From: Amanita rubescens
Lineage: Eukaryota > Basidiomycota > Agaricomycetes > Agaricales > Amanitaceae
Direction of reading: 5' to 3'
Assembly: GCA_015039365.1 (NCBI GenBank)
Contig: WION01000025.1
Span: 1-64,000, forward strand
Length of the DNA: 64,000 nt
Shown piece by piece: positions 11,260-22,200 of the stretch. Below the pieces are notes generated by a model. The model did no database searches. It had not been told where the DNA came from and saw only the letters and a program-made list of their open reading frames with translations. Numbering within the stretch: the stretch's first letter is position 1; each line of letters begins with the position of its first letter. The position numbers and the translations under genes are program-made.

Positions 11260-14037
11260 ATGTCAACCGAAGACAACAGTGCATCGATGGTGGAACATGG
11301 GGGGTCCACTCCTACAGACAAGTTAGAAGGGGACGAGGCTGAACTGGCTCGTATGGGCTACAAACAGGAATTGAAGTAAGTCTGGACCGCTTCGATCGAG
11401 GTCAATTCTCTAAGCCTATCACTAGACGGGATTTGGGACTTTTGCAGGTGCGCTTCTGACCCTGAATTTGCCCAGACTTACCCTTTCTAACGTATTGGTC
11501 GTCTTCTCAACCAGAACTTTGGCGTACGTCACTTTGACGGATTCATCCACGAACCGATGCCTATCTGAATTGTTGTGATAGATGTCGTTCTCCATTATCT
11601 CAATCCTTACAGGCATGCCATCGTTGTTTTTGTATGGTTTGGTCAGTTGAACCAGTAACCTCTGTTGTTCGATAAGCTCACGTACCATTTGAAGAATACT
11701 GGTGGTCCTGCCGTTATGACATGGAGTTGGGTTATTGTTTGTAAGTTTCATATGTTGGCGTTCCCCTTCATGCATTTATGTGTTTGGAATCTGGAGCATG
11801 TTTCACCATGTCAGTCGGACTCGCCATGGCAGGTACGCCCCATCATGGCCATCTTTGGTATCAATGACTATCCCGCACCGCAAGAAATTTGCAGGTGTGT
11901 CTTGGTGGTAATCTATCATGATAAGATTACAATTTCCATTAGCGCTCATCCAACGTCTGGGGGACCGTATTTTTGGGCGGCTATGCTGTCAAAACGGAAA
12001 TGGGCACCACTGGCATCATGGATCACGGGTATTGAAACGAATTTCCATCCCCTTTCTAACTCCGAGTGACATAAGAGTAGGTTGGTTTAACCTTCTTGGT
12101 CAGGTCGCTATTACCACTGGCATAAGGTGCGACCCAATTCTTACCCAAGTTGTTGCTCCTAATGTCCTTGTTTGCAGCTTCGCATGTGCAACCTTCATCT
12201 CTACCGTATGCACTTTGAAATCAAGCTTTTCCCCGACACCGGGAACCACAATCGGTAAAGTCCATGAATCTAGACTAGACGGGGGCGCTGTCGCTAATCC
12301 TCACTAGGTATCTACGCGGCAGTCCTAATTTCACAAGGTCGAAATGATATAGCTTCAATACCTTGCCTGATACATCCACAGGTCTTACAAATACATTTGG
12401 CGTTCGGTTATTGCACCACCTGAACAACGTCTCCATCTGGTGGCATGCAGTCGGAACATTTGTTCTAGTAATTGCTATTTTGGCCAAGGCACCTCATCAT
12501 CAGTCAGGGGACTTCGTATTCAGGACATTCCGCGACGGGACCGGGGTAGATGGTGAGGGGTGGGGATCACGGGCATCTCCTGCATACGTTGCCATAATTG
12601 GGGTAAGAGCAGGCTCCGTACTCGACGCATCTGTGATAACGTGGTGTACGATCTCTAGATATTGATGTCGCAGGTAAGAATTAACACCACTTGATGGTAG
12701 ACGGAGTAACTTGGATTTGTATGCAGTACACGCTAACGGGTGGGTTTGACCGGAACTACCAAAAGATGGCAAGTTACTGACAAGTGTAATCTCGTAAATA
12801 ACGAAGGATTCGATGCGAGCGCCCATGTGAGCCTCCGTCGTACTACTTGTGTTTTGCGCTTGACGAAAGACAGATGACAGAAGAGACTCGAAATGCGGCC
12901 ATGTCAGGCAGCATCGGTATTGTCATGGGCATTGGAATTTCCGCTATCCTAGGATGGTATTTGCTGCTCGGTCTGCTTTTCTCCATTCAGGATTTAGAAG
13001 GGACGATAGCTTCTCCGACAGGCCAGCCTGTCACTCAGATTTTCCTTGATACTGTTGGAGAAGACGGTGCTATAGTGCTTATGGTACGTCACATTAGGCT
13101 CTCGGGAAATATTAGACACAACCTCATGCCTGGTTCATTAATCAATAGGTTATTATTATTGGTGCCATGTATTTCTGCGGGTAAGCACATCAAAATTAGC
13201 AGCTTACCGTCTAACGTCTAACTTTGATCCATTGTCATTTGAAGCACGTTCTCCGTGACATCAAATTCCCGAATGATGTACGCATTTGCCCGTGATGGCG
13301 GGATACCAGGGCATACTTTCTTCAACAAGGTCAGCAAACAGTGGAGATCGCCGATAAGAACAGGTTTGATACCCGCTACGATTCGGAATCTCTTACTCAT
13401 GGCAAACACAAGTCTGGCTTGCGTGTACCCTCAGCTTCATACTTGGTCTCCCTAGTCTTGGCAGTTCTGTCGCATTTGCAGCAGCGACATCGATCGCGAC
13501 CATAGGATTATACATATCATATGGTACGTTTCGATGTTTTACCGTGATAAGTGATCCTATCTTAGCCTGGACGGTAGGCATACCGATTTTGTTGCGTATC
13601 ATGAACAGACAGGACTTCGAAAAGGGACCTTTCCACTTGGGCGTTTTTTCGATTCCTGTGGCCGTTACTGCGGTAGCGTGGATAGCATTTATTACCATCG
13701 TTTTCATATTACCCCAAATAAACGTACGTCATCACGATCACAAAAGGCTAAATGATCTGAAGTCGATTTCCTGCCTTGTTACATATAGCCCGTTAATTCT
13801 CAAACGCTTAATTATGCAGTGGTCGCCGTCGGAATTGTCGTGGCATATTGCATTGGGTTCTGGATCCTAAGCGCAAGGAAGTGGTTCACTGGTCCCGTAA
13901 GACAGATAAAAGGTAAAGTACTTAGATGTTATCCTACGCATGCCTGTCTGACTTGCCATTGTATGACAGCGGAGGCTATGGGGATTGATGTGATAGATCC
14001 TGGGAACGCCGAGAAATTTGAAGAAGCAGTTTTGTGA
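11260..14037 (+). CDS. APC-superfamily amino-acid/GABA-type permease
   Basis: Secondary transporter of the plasma or vacuolar membrane, related to fungal GABA/choline/amino-acid permeases (UGA4-like). About 16 exons. After a soluble N-terminus with ELARMGYKQELKRDLG, spliced landmarks are NFGMSFSIISILTG, NTGGPAVMTWSWVIVC, AMAEICSAHPTSGGPYFW, WITGWFNLLGQVAITTG, TEETRNAAMSGSIGIVMG and SNSRMMYAFARDGGIPGH, all typical of this family. Roughly 12 hydrophobic helices can be traced; the C-terminus ends EKFEEAVL. The exon coding AEICS is only 10 nt (11885-11894). The frame stays open across all proposed junctions. The exact substrate cannot be told from sequence. Confidence 0.85.
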
Positions 14038-14615
14038 TCATAACTTAGACGTGGCCGCAGAATACTGTGTTCAGACTTGTTCATTGAACCTTAGTTTTGG
14101 TATTTCGATTGCTACCAGCGCAAGGCTGTTTTCATTCATTTAGGACCGGAGAAACTACGGATAGTCATCTACGCCTACTTGCGTACTTGCCGAACGCAGA
14201 TGTGGGTACTGCATGCCAAAAATATAGAACAAACGTTATGACTAGTATTGATTAACTCCATGGTCACGATACTCCGCTAGATGGCGCTGGCGTTTTGCTA
14301 AAAGTAATATTACGGCGCTGTGCCCGTCAGGAAAGAACATCAGACTTGTTGGGCGGGTTCCCTACGGATTATTTGTAGGTCCGAAAGCTTAGATGACGTT
14401 AGTTGGGCGATGGGATAAATTAGGCGTTCCATTTTACAAGGGTGTTAGACGGCACCAACATCGACGTTCTTGGTGCTGTGCGTTCAAATCAGCGCTGAAT
14501 GGAGTCATCGTGTACCTCAAACGTGGAACCGTAAGAGGGTGCAAACATGGGACGCATACTTTGTATATAAGGTTGGTCTACGCAACAGCAGAACGAGCCC
14601 TGAACATAACAAAGC
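14038..14615. promoter_or_regulatory. DyP upstream region with TATA box at 14574-14580
   Basis: The gap between permease and peroxidase contains TATATAA at 14574-14580, 36-42 bp upstream of the DyP ATG, a spacing that leaves only a very short 5' leader. Other short frames in the gap show no features. Confidence 0.5.
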
Positions 14616-16404
14616 ATGACTCAACCGCCTCAACCGCTGAACTTGGATAATATTCAGGGAGATATCCTGTCTGTCTTGCATCCATCTCCAAAGTAGTGCC
14701 CGCACTGATTCCGTGTTCTTAGTGGTGGGCTACCCAAGAAGACAGAGACCAAGTTCTTCTTCCAGATCTTAAATGTCCCGAACTTCAGGAAACAGCTTCA
14801 AAAAGTTATTCCGCTCATCACAACTGTGACACAAGTATTGAAGGACCAAGATGCGATTGACAAGCACAAGAAGAAGCCTTACCCAAAACCTGAATTGATT
14901 CCGCTTTGGGGAGTTAACATCTCGTTTTCGCACTTTGGATTTGTCAAGGTAACGCACTATCTGATGAGTTTTTGCAGATTGCGATGAATTGAGATGCTGC
15001 TTTAGCTTGGGATCAGCGACAAAAACTTGATTGACTCAGCCTTCCTTGGCGGACAAGAGGCCGATGCACAGTCCCTTGGCGACAGTGGCACGGGAGCAGG
15101 ACCAACATTTGTGCCGGACTGGCTGCCCCAATTCAAACAGCAAATACATGGCTTGATTATCTTCTCGGGGGAAAGTCACGCAACTGTTAACACCAAGGTG
15201 GCACAAGTCTTGAATATATTTGGATTCGGGACGCCCGCCTCGTCGGTTGCAGAAGTCTTCCGCGTCACAGGTGACGTAAGGCCAGGAAACGAATCCGGTC
15301 ACGAACAGTAAGCAAAAGACGTATTAATACCTGTGTGATATATGCTTACTCTATTTGGTAGTTTCGGGTTTAAGGATGGAATATCGAACCCCGCAGTTAT
15401 CGGATTTGATAAGAATCCTCCCCCAGGGCCACCTCCCGTGCTGCCAGGCGTTATCTTGGTCGGTAGGGAAGGGGATGCGAATCAAAAGGCTCGCGACCCC
15501 TGGATGGTAGACGGAAGTTTCTTGGCGTTCCGATTCCTTCTCCAACTTGTGCCAGAGTTCAATAAGTTCTTGGATTCAAATGCCCTCAAGGTGCAAGGCT
15601 TGACGCCGCAACAAGGGAGTGACCTTCTGGGCGCTCGTCTCATAGGCCGATGGAAGAGTGGTAAATACCGTGGAGATTGAACATGGGAGCGGTACAGCTG
15701 ATGTGTTGTGCAGGTGCCCCAATTGACTTGAGGCCTTTCGACGACGATGCATTCTTGGCTACAAACATAGATCTGTACGTCGCATGGCTCGTTCGTTTCC
15801 GCACAGCGCTCACCATCTCATGAACAGGAACAACGATTTCAGCTATGCTGCAGAGCTTGGAACCCAGAAGATTTGCCCATTCGCTGCCCATACTCGCAAG
15901 ACGAACCCGCGTTCCGACCTGAATAACCAAGTTCAAACTCATAGGATCATGCGTCGCGGGATTCAGTTCGGTCCGGAGGTTACGCCCGAAGAGAAAAAGG
16001 AACAGAAGACCATTAATAATCGTGGACTGCTATTCCAAAGCTATCAGAGCAGTATCTTGAATGGATTCCGGTTCCTTCAAATAAGTGCGTGCCGTTTATA
16101 AAAAGATCGCAGTTGATCTGATCGGTCGTTTAGATTGGGCGAATAACATTACATTCCCATTCACCCAAACCACGTCTCAGGTTCCAGGGCAAGTATAATT
16201 TCGTGCGTGGATGACGTCGTCTGAATTTCTTGTTGCAGCTTCGACGCTATAATCGGCCAGGGGGCCAACCGGCAGCTATCCGGTACCAACCCGGATGATC
16301 CTACATTAGAGCTAAAATTGCCCATAAATTGGGTCGTCCCACGCGGTGGAGAATACTTCTTCGCTCCGTCTTTGGCCGCCTTGAAGGGGACGATAGCTTC
16401 TTAA
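14616..16404 (+). CDS. Dye-decolorizing peroxidase (DyP-type)
   Basis: Heme peroxidase that oxidises bulky dyes, aromatics and possibly lignin-derived compounds. About 8 exons. It starts with the family signature NLDNIQGDIL directly after MTQPPQP, so no long signal peptide is visible. The spliced product has GVNISFSHFGF, the distal GXXDG motif as FGFKDGISNP (catalytic Asp), then CPFAAHTRKTNPR with the proximal heme-ligand His, MRRGIQFGPEV with the conserved Arg region, RGLLFQSYQSSI, and a C-terminal RGGEYFFAPSL. Length (about 500 residues) fits fungal class D DyPs. The gene appears intact. Lack of a clear secretion signal suggests either an intracellular enzyme or propeptide processing as in some fungal DyPs. 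Confidence 0.92.
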
Positions 16405-17188
16405 GTATTGAATCCGACTTGCGCTTTTTGGATCGCCTATGAATTATGAACAATAAATTTTCTTAGCAATTTATGGTATGATAGGATACGTACACGGAGA
16501 AATAGCGAGCATGACAACGGAACAATCAAATGCTCTTTATGTTGCTTTGGCTAGGCATTCTGCAAATCACGTTAGAATCTAGCATCACCAGGGTTAGGGG
16601 GACGAGATTAATTTCCGGGTCCATGCATCAAACATCCACTAATCGTCTGGTGAAATCGCTCTTCGTCAAATGTCGTTCTTCGGAATTATCAACCAGGGAC
16701 AGTTTGGACCAACATAACTCACAGTATTGACCCTCGATAATCTACCAGGCCTTCTACCAAGCGGTAAACTTGAGCCCAAACAAACTGGATTTCTATTGTG
16801 CAATGTAAGCTCCTGTACTGCAGACGACCCTGAGTAAGGTGACCTACATATACAGAAAAAGGTGAGACGACGGGCAGCCATATCCATCTAAATCCCCTAG
16901 CGCGTTGCATAGATAAAATTAACCATAGGAAGGGACAAAAGCAACTGACAAAGCACCTTTGGGCGAAACCGCGAGACGACGTCCTTTCGAAGCTCCTGTA
17001 TGCCGTTTCGACGTGTTGATTCAATACATAAGTAGTTAGCACACACATTCGAAATCCGATGGCTCGCCTCTTGTTTAAATACTATCCATCGCCCAGTTCC
17101 ATGTGAGTGCCGAGAATCGTATGACACGGTGTATTATGTGGAACAGGCGCGCTTTCAATGTCCGACACCGTCCCACTTGCTGTCCATG
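16405..17188. other. Intergenic, nothing recognisable
   Basis: About 780 bp downstream of DyP. Short open frames on both strands (for example 16719-17048 minus) carry no motif. It may contain more of the decayed material seen just downstream. Confidence 0.4.
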
Positions 17189-17470
17189 ACAATACCTTGC
17201 CGCCTTGGTCCAGAAACATAACTATGTGGTGAAATGGAAAAACTTAAGCCCATCTTGGAGCGGAAGGCTCGTACGTCATGTAGGAAGAAGAGGCAAAAAA
17301 AACAAAAGGTTCAGTGGATTGAAGAGCCGGAACAAGGGGGTTATTCACGATATACAGGCCGTCATTGAAATATCTGATATGAGTAACGAAACCGCGGACG
17401 AGTTTTGCTTAGAAGGGATCTCCAGGTGCTGCTACGGGAATGTAGGTGATGGTTGGGCCTCGCGCACTGT
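17189..17470 (+). pseudogene. Fragment A of the cyclin-like gene (last exon copy)
   Basis: About 280 bp matching the last exon of the cyclin-like gene at 22201-22480 (minus). Both read QKHNY, VKW, GVIHDIQAV, ISD.SNETAD and YGNVG in the same order. The copy has a changed region between VKW and GVIHD and no matching upstream exons nearby, so it is a broken duplicate. By eye it is roughly 80% identical at nucleotide level. Confidence 0.75.
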
Positions 17471-18223
17471 GAACTCGCGAACTAAGAATTGAGCTGCCCT
17501 ATTCGCGGCTCGGATATGCCAGCACGGTGGGAAAATCATGTCCATCTGTAGATCCGGTGAAGAAACCGGGTGGAGGACACTTGAACCACGCGTCTGGACG
17601 ACAACTTGAAATTTGTCGGTTTCAACATAGTGCCTTTAGAGTGTGGCGAACAAATGTAGAAGACGCAATGTACAAAGGCAGGCCTGAAGAACCCAGTCAG
17701 TGGAGAAATAGACTGGCGCAATAACGGCTTCCTCTTTCCCATCGACACCAGTGGGGGAATGATGGCGCATCAACAAACAAGTCTAAATATTGGATGAGGT
17801 TGCAACGGCTGCAATCTCCTGCAAGGAGTTGGAACGGGTTGGAATCCCTACAAGCCCTATACGAATGACCCTTTTTTACTAATGTATTGCAACTCGCTGC
17901 TTGTAATATCTTATATTAGCTTACAATTCCTTGTAATTACTGCAAATTCAAGCCTTTTTTCGTGCCCCAAAACTGGGCTACAATTCATTACAATTTATTC
18001 ATTTCCATTGCAACTCTTTACAATTTACATGATACCAAGTACTTCTACTTGTCACGAATACGAAAGCAATGCGCTTACTCTACTTCCCGATCCGTGCGCT
18101 GCCGGCGCAGACTTCGGTTTGTCGGCTGCCGTTCTTGCTGCTTGCTTTGGACTTTGGCGCAGGGGAGACTCAGCGTCTGCGGGGCTTCGGGCCGATACAG
18201 CGTCTGAGGATCAAGTGATTCCT
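17471..18223. other. Intergenic, AT-rich with TTGTAA/TTACAA repeats at 17880-18030
   Basis: From about 17880 to 18030 the sequence is rich in TTACAA, TTGTAA and TTGCAA words at short intervals, unlike the surrounding 50% GC DNA. An open frame 17882-18241 crosses it but is compositionally biased and not credible. It may be the end of a small non-autonomous transposon; no terminal repeats were identified. Confidence 0.4.
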
Positions 18224-19186
18224 TTAGTACGCATCTCCTGAGAGTCGCTGCAGCTCGTCATCAAGAGCCTTTTCTTTCTCGTACTTCTGAAGTACCATAC
18301 CCACAAACTCTCCCCATTCCGTGTCACAACCACCCATACAATGCATGCACTTCACATATTCCCAGTACGCCGGCCGCCACCCCGCCATTTCCCAGTCGAG
18401 CACAGCGACGATGTGCACATCCCCATCGCCCAGAACCTTTATCAGAACATTTCCGGGATTGAGGTCCCCGTGCGTGAAGACAATGTCGTGGTCGTCCTGA
18501 AGTTCTTTCCGGATGATTTTTAGTCTCTCCATCGTCGGTTGATGTCTCGTCGAAATCGCCTGGACAACCGAAACGCGCCAATCATGGTATGCGCGCTCGT
18601 CCTCGAAGGGACCCATGTATTCGTCATCAAAGCGGTCCTCGCGGAACGTGCCGCCTTTAACAGACGCTATGCCAGTGGTGCCATAATTGTGAGACTGGGG
18701 TACTACAATAGTCCTCATTTGGTCGACGAACGCCTTCAACTCATGAGCGATGGTTCTCTTCTGTGCAGACGATAGCTTTTGGAATACATCGCGAAGAGGC
18801 ACGCCTTCGACTCTTTCCATGACTAGATACGCGTAGTCCTCGTTGATCGCCCATGTGTCCAGAACGTCAGGTAAAGGGATGTTTGTATGGGCACGGATAA
18901 ATCGCATGGCCTCTGCTTCATTGAATATGTTGTGCGAGCCTTTTTTCAGCATAGTGTGGCTTGTAAGCTGTATAACGGAGGGCGTAGTCGTTGGGGGATA
19001 TATGAGTTTTGCACGACGCTTCAGCTTGTCGATGAGGAGTCGTCGGGGCCACTTTATTATCATCCCCCACAATATCCAAAGAAGCCTTCGCATAGTTGTA
19101 GTATTTGCTATTGGCGCTGCTGGGAATGTGCAATCGAGTCGTGGCACGCCGGGCGGGCCGAATCCTGCCGTGAACAACCTGAGCAA
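18224..19186 (-). CDS. Aminoglycoside phosphotransferase (APH)-like kinase
   Basis: Intronless 320-codon frame. Protein-kinase-like fold of the APH/choline kinase superfamily: AYLVMERVEGVPLRD (hinge), FTHGDLNPGNVLI (catalytic loop, Brenner motif with Asp and Asn) and VLDWEMAGWRPAYWEY (metal-binding DxD-like motif and following helix). These proteins phosphorylate small molecules; mushrooms have dozens, mostly of unknown substrate, and antibiotic resistance is not implied. The N-terminal 31 residues are unlike the family, so initiation may be at the inner Met at 19093, giving MRRLLWILW as a hydrophobic start. It is divergent from the hydrolase gene, with start codons 57 bp apart (150 bp if the inner Met is used). 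Confidence 0.85.
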   Translation of the reverse strand: MLRLFTAGFGPPGVPRLDCTFPAAPIANTTTMRRLLWILWGMIIKWPRRLLIDKLKRRAKLIYPPTTTPSVIQLTSHTMLKKGSHNIFNEAEAMRFIRAHTNIPLPDVLDTWAINEDYAYLVMERVEGVPLRDVFQKLSSAQKRTIAHELKAFVDQMRTIVVPQSHNYGTTGIASVKGGTFREDRFDDEYMGPFEDERAYHDWRVSVVQAISTRHQPTMERLKIIRKELQDDHDIVFTHGDLNPGNVLIKVLGDGDVHIVAVLDWEMAGWRPAYWEYVKCMHCMGGCDTEWGEFVGMVLQKYEKEKALDDELQRLSGDAY

Positions 19187-19243
19187 ACATATTATTATTA
19201 GTACCGCACAGCACCCAACTCACTAAGTTATTGTACCTGCACC

Positions 19244-20315
19244 ATGCCGCATACTTCTCGACTGAACATCAAAGACATCGTTGACCCAAGTACATACTCA
19301 GCATTTCTCTTCTTTTTCTTCTTTGCTTTTAGGTTCAATTACTAAATCCGATGTACTACTCCAGCTTACCCTTTACTCGAGGCCAAGCGAGCTTCAATTA
19401 ACGCCATCAAGCGCGCGACATATGCTTACGGTTCTACTGATGCTCATCAGGTTAGTCACAGGTCAAGAAGTTGATAGAACCGAGCTTTTGATGCAATTTC
19501 AGCTTGACGTTTATTATCCACCGTCATCCGGGTCCGCTCAGGCTGAAGGCGACTCCCGACCGCCCATCGTCGTCTTCTTTCACGGTGGAAGTTTAACCCA
19601 TGGATCCCGCTGCTCCCCGCCTCAGTACTTGGTTCACAACAACTTGGGCGCCTATTTTGCTTCGAGGGGGGTGCTTGCGGTCATCGCGGACTATCGTCTT
19701 GTTCCCAACGCTGTCTTTCCGCAAGGTGCGGAAGACGTTCGCGACGCCTTATTGTGGGTGACCGAACATGTGTCTGAGGGCGACCCTACTCAGATTTACG
19801 TCCTCGGGCACTCGGCGGGTGGGATACATGTTGCCAACATGTTACTTCTTCCTCACCTATTCCAGCTACAACTGAGACAAGCACTTCGTGGTGTCGTGCT
19901 GATAGGTGTGCCTTATGAGATACCTGGAGGGAAGATGCCAGAATTGCAAAGCGCGGCTACTCAGTACTACGGCAGTGTTCGAAACATAGCTCTAAATCAG
20001 CCGCTTGGTTTGCTTCGTCGGGCTGGGACCGGCGGGCACATCACCGTCTTGCCTCCTATTCGAAATATAACGGGCGAGAATGAACCTCGGTGCATAAAGG
20101 GCGGTGCCAGGGCATTTTCAAAGTTGTTTCGAGAGAAGGGAGGTGTTCTGGAGGATTTTACACTGCAAGGACACGACCATGTCAGTTCGATCCTTGCCCT
20201 GAGCACGGATGTAGGCGAAGAATGGGCACAGGAGATTGTTAAATGGATCTCGAGGTGCGGTGCAGCCCCTTGTGGACAAGACATGACTTGCAATGAGAAA
20301 GATGAGTTAATCTAA
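19244..20315 (+). CDS. Alpha/beta-hydrolase (esterase/lipase family)
   Basis: Serine hydrolase, probably a carboxylesterase. Proposed exons 19244-19289, 19365-19450 and 19503-20315 join in frame to give an N-terminus KRASINAIKRATYAYGSTD followed by HQLDVYYPP, typical of this family. Motifs: VVFFHGGSL (oxyanion HGG), ADYRLVPNAVFP, VLGHSAGG (nucleophile Ser in GxSxG) and LQGHDHVSS (catalytic His). Length (about 315 residues) is normal. A longer open reading of the first intron exists but gives an unnatural sequence. Its 3' part is duplicated in broken form at 21421-21763 on the other strand. Confidence 0.85.
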
Positions 20316-20921
20316 ATGCCCTTGTAGTTCGAATTCTTTTACATATGACATCTGATTATCAAGGCGTATGTAAATGGTGTAGATCTGGCATAGAGAGTGC
20401 GTCCTGGTTGCCTGTTCTTCCGTTTCGATCAACTTATTTGTATCTGGTTCGCTATTTTGCTTCCTTCACTCATTTATACCTGTCTAGTTTATTCCGCTAG
20501 CGCTCAGGCTTACAGTGTCAGCCCCAATTTTTTGCATAGATATGGGCCTAGCACTGACGTAATCAGCATAAGACGTTGTGGGCCGTCGTCGTTGGAGATA
20601 AGTCAGGTGGCAGAGATTAGGTTCAACCCGTGTAAGCGACTCAAAGAGCATAGGATATTGCTGTGGAGGTCACGAGAACGTGGCAGAGATTAGGTTCAAT
20701 CCGTATAAGGTTGACTTTGTTCTGGGTCAGCTAGTACAGTACAAGGCCCAATGCTTCCCGTACCGGCGGCAGCTGCACTGCCTGCATACACTACATAAAG
20801 AGACTTGCCAGTGCGTTCTCTTTCTGTCCCTCAAACCTTATACCAGGCTAATCACAGAGCCACTCTAATCGTGAGCCATCATCCCTCTGACACTGAAACT
20901 AACACAAATTCGTCCCTTCAG
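20316..20921. other. Intergenic, with a short direct repeat
   Basis: About 600 bp between the hydrolase and the small hypothetical gene. No convincing gene. It holds a 30-bp imperfect direct repeat (20607-20636 and 20680-20709). Confidence 0.5.
20607..20709 (+). repeat. Pair of 30-bp imperfect direct repeats
   Basis: GTGGCAGAGATTAGGTTCAA opens both copies (20607 and 20680), followed by CCCGTGTAAG and TCCGTATAAG respectively. Copies are 73 bp apart. Confidence 0.8.
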
Positions 20922-21338
20922 ATGTCTTACTTGCCTGTCTACATTGTCCACTATCGCCGAGAGAAAGACCCGTATCATTGGTCCATATTCGTCGAAAAGG
21001 ATGCTGAAGCCTTGGACGGCGCGATCTTCGACATCCAAGGAACTCCAGAAAACTTTACCTTCAGATCGAAGGGAAAGGCAAGCATGAAACGATCCACTGC
21101 ATATGCTGGTCGTGTATGTGTTGGCATCACTTTGGGGACGGATCAGAATCTCGGCAAAGTCGAGAAGGCGCTGAAAGAGGTTAAAATTGTTCACAACGAT
21201 GAGAACTGGAATTGCCAAAATTGGGCGTTGGAGGGTTTGGCAATGCTGACGAAGAAGAAACTACTTGTGCTTCCCGCAAATGTTACGCAATATCTTTCGG
21301 AGGAGGAGATCCGCGAGGCGCTTGGATCCAAGAAGTAG
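20922..21338 (+). CDS. Small hypothetical fungal protein (DUF6914-like)
   Basis: Uninterrupted 138-codon frame starting at an ATG preceded by CAG. The pattern SYLPVYIVHYRREKDPYHWSI (start of a beta sheet), FRSKGKASM, GRVCVGITLG and the C-terminal WNCQNWALEGLAML resembles a family of uncharacterised fungal proteins with a conserved Asn-Cys-x-x-Trp motif (DUF6914, from memory). No signal peptide or membrane helix is seen. Function unknown. The motif recalls NlpC/P60-like folds, but this is only a resemblance. Confidence 0.65.
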   Translation: MSYLPVYIVHYRREKDPYHWSIFVEKDAEALDGAIFDIQGTPENFTFRSKGKASMKRSTAYAGRVCVGITLGTDQNLGKVEKALKEVKIVHNDENWNCQNWALEGLAMLTKKKLLVLPANVTQYLSEEEIREALGSKK

Positions 21339-21420
21339 CATGGGATAATAATGGGAACGATGGTGTACATGGTGGTGTTGGAATAGTCGAAGTGGACATA
21401 TACCTTGATTACGGAATTAA

Positions 21421-21763
21421 AAAAAAGGAATTCGAACTGCAGGGGGATTTAGATTAACTCATCTTTCATTCTCTTTTCAGTGCAAGCCAGGTCTTGCAGG
21501 ACGGTACCACACCTCGAGATCCAGTTAACAATCTCCTGTGCCCATTCTTCGCCTACATCTGCGCTTGACGTGGTCATGTCCTTACAGAGTAAATCCTCCA
21601 GAATGCCTCCCTTCTCTCGAAACAACTTTGAAAATGCCCTGACACCACCCTTTATGCACCGAGGTTCATTCTCGCCTATTAGATTTCGAATAGGAGGCAA
21701 GACGGTGATGTGCCCGCCGATCCCAGCGCGACGAAGCAAACCAAGCGGCTGATTTAGAGCGAT
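21421..21763 (-). pseudogene. Broken inverted copy of the hydrolase 3' end
   Basis: On the minus strand this reads LLRRAGIGGHITVLPPIRN, NEPRCIKGG and FSKLFREKGG, matching the hydrolase from about 19988 to past its stop, including the 3' flank GTTCGAATTC. A deletion removes the segment with the catalytic His and shifts the frame around it. It lacks the 5' two thirds of the gene, so it cannot encode an active enzyme. Confidence 0.85.
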
Positions 21764-21784
21764 CGGTCAATATCATCACGAAAA

Positions 21785-21950
21785 ACCCAATATTGGATGG
21801 CACTCTGTGCTAGCACTCCCTGCGTTACGGCAATTATTGAATTACGAGGGCGGCTGGAATTGCGCTGTGAAAGAGACGTGGTTTCTGCTATTTCTGGCAA
21901 GTAAAGCGGCGTGTTTCTCAATTGCATCAGAACACAGCTTACTTCGTAAT
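21785..21950 (+). pseudogene. Fragment B of the cyclin-like gene (penultimate exon plus intron start)
   Basis: Reads LALPALRQLLNYEGGWNC then AVKETW, matching LALPALRELLDYEGGWNC, ALKETW of the cyclin gene (minus, about 22545-22715). The match continues into the following intron (GGCAAGTAAAG) and resumes at GCATCAGAAC, so it arose by copying DNA, not spliced RNA. It directly abuts the broken hydrolase copy. Confidence 0.8.
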
Positions 21951-22200
21951 CAGATCTGCAGAAAATCCATTCACCGTTACCTCTCTTTCGAGTTGGTGGG
22001 CATGAGATAGTTCGTTTCGTTGACAGACTAAGCTTTTCCAACAATCATTACATTATGCCGCTCAGTGCCTGCGCTTATATGCCAACCTCAGATTAAATTA
22101 TTCACGTCGTGTGTACAAGGGACGACTTCCCATTTTGCTTGCATTATAATACAGGAACAGACAAGCACCCGAAAAACGAAAGACGTGCCTTTCGAACCGC
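21951..22200. other. Spacer between the cyclin fragment and the cyclin gene end
   Basis: About 250 bp downstream of the intact cyclin gene. No gene is seen. Confidence 0.4.

Noticed and set aside
17882..18241. 119-codon frame in the AT-rich tract
   Set aside because: Composition follows the TTACAA repeats, and no homology-like features are present.
18224..19186. Antibiotic-resistance gene
   Set aside because: The fold is APH-like, but such kinases are numerous in mushrooms and mostly act on other small molecules; nothing points to drug resistance.
18843..19226. Plus-strand frame opposite the APH-like kinase
   Set aside because: Shadow of the kinase reading frame, which has clear catalytic motifs.
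19281..19450. Reading the hydrolase first intron as coding
   Set aside because: The open frame gives an atypical N-terminus. Splicing 19289 to 19365 and 19450 to 19503 gives a frame-consistent, family-like sequence.
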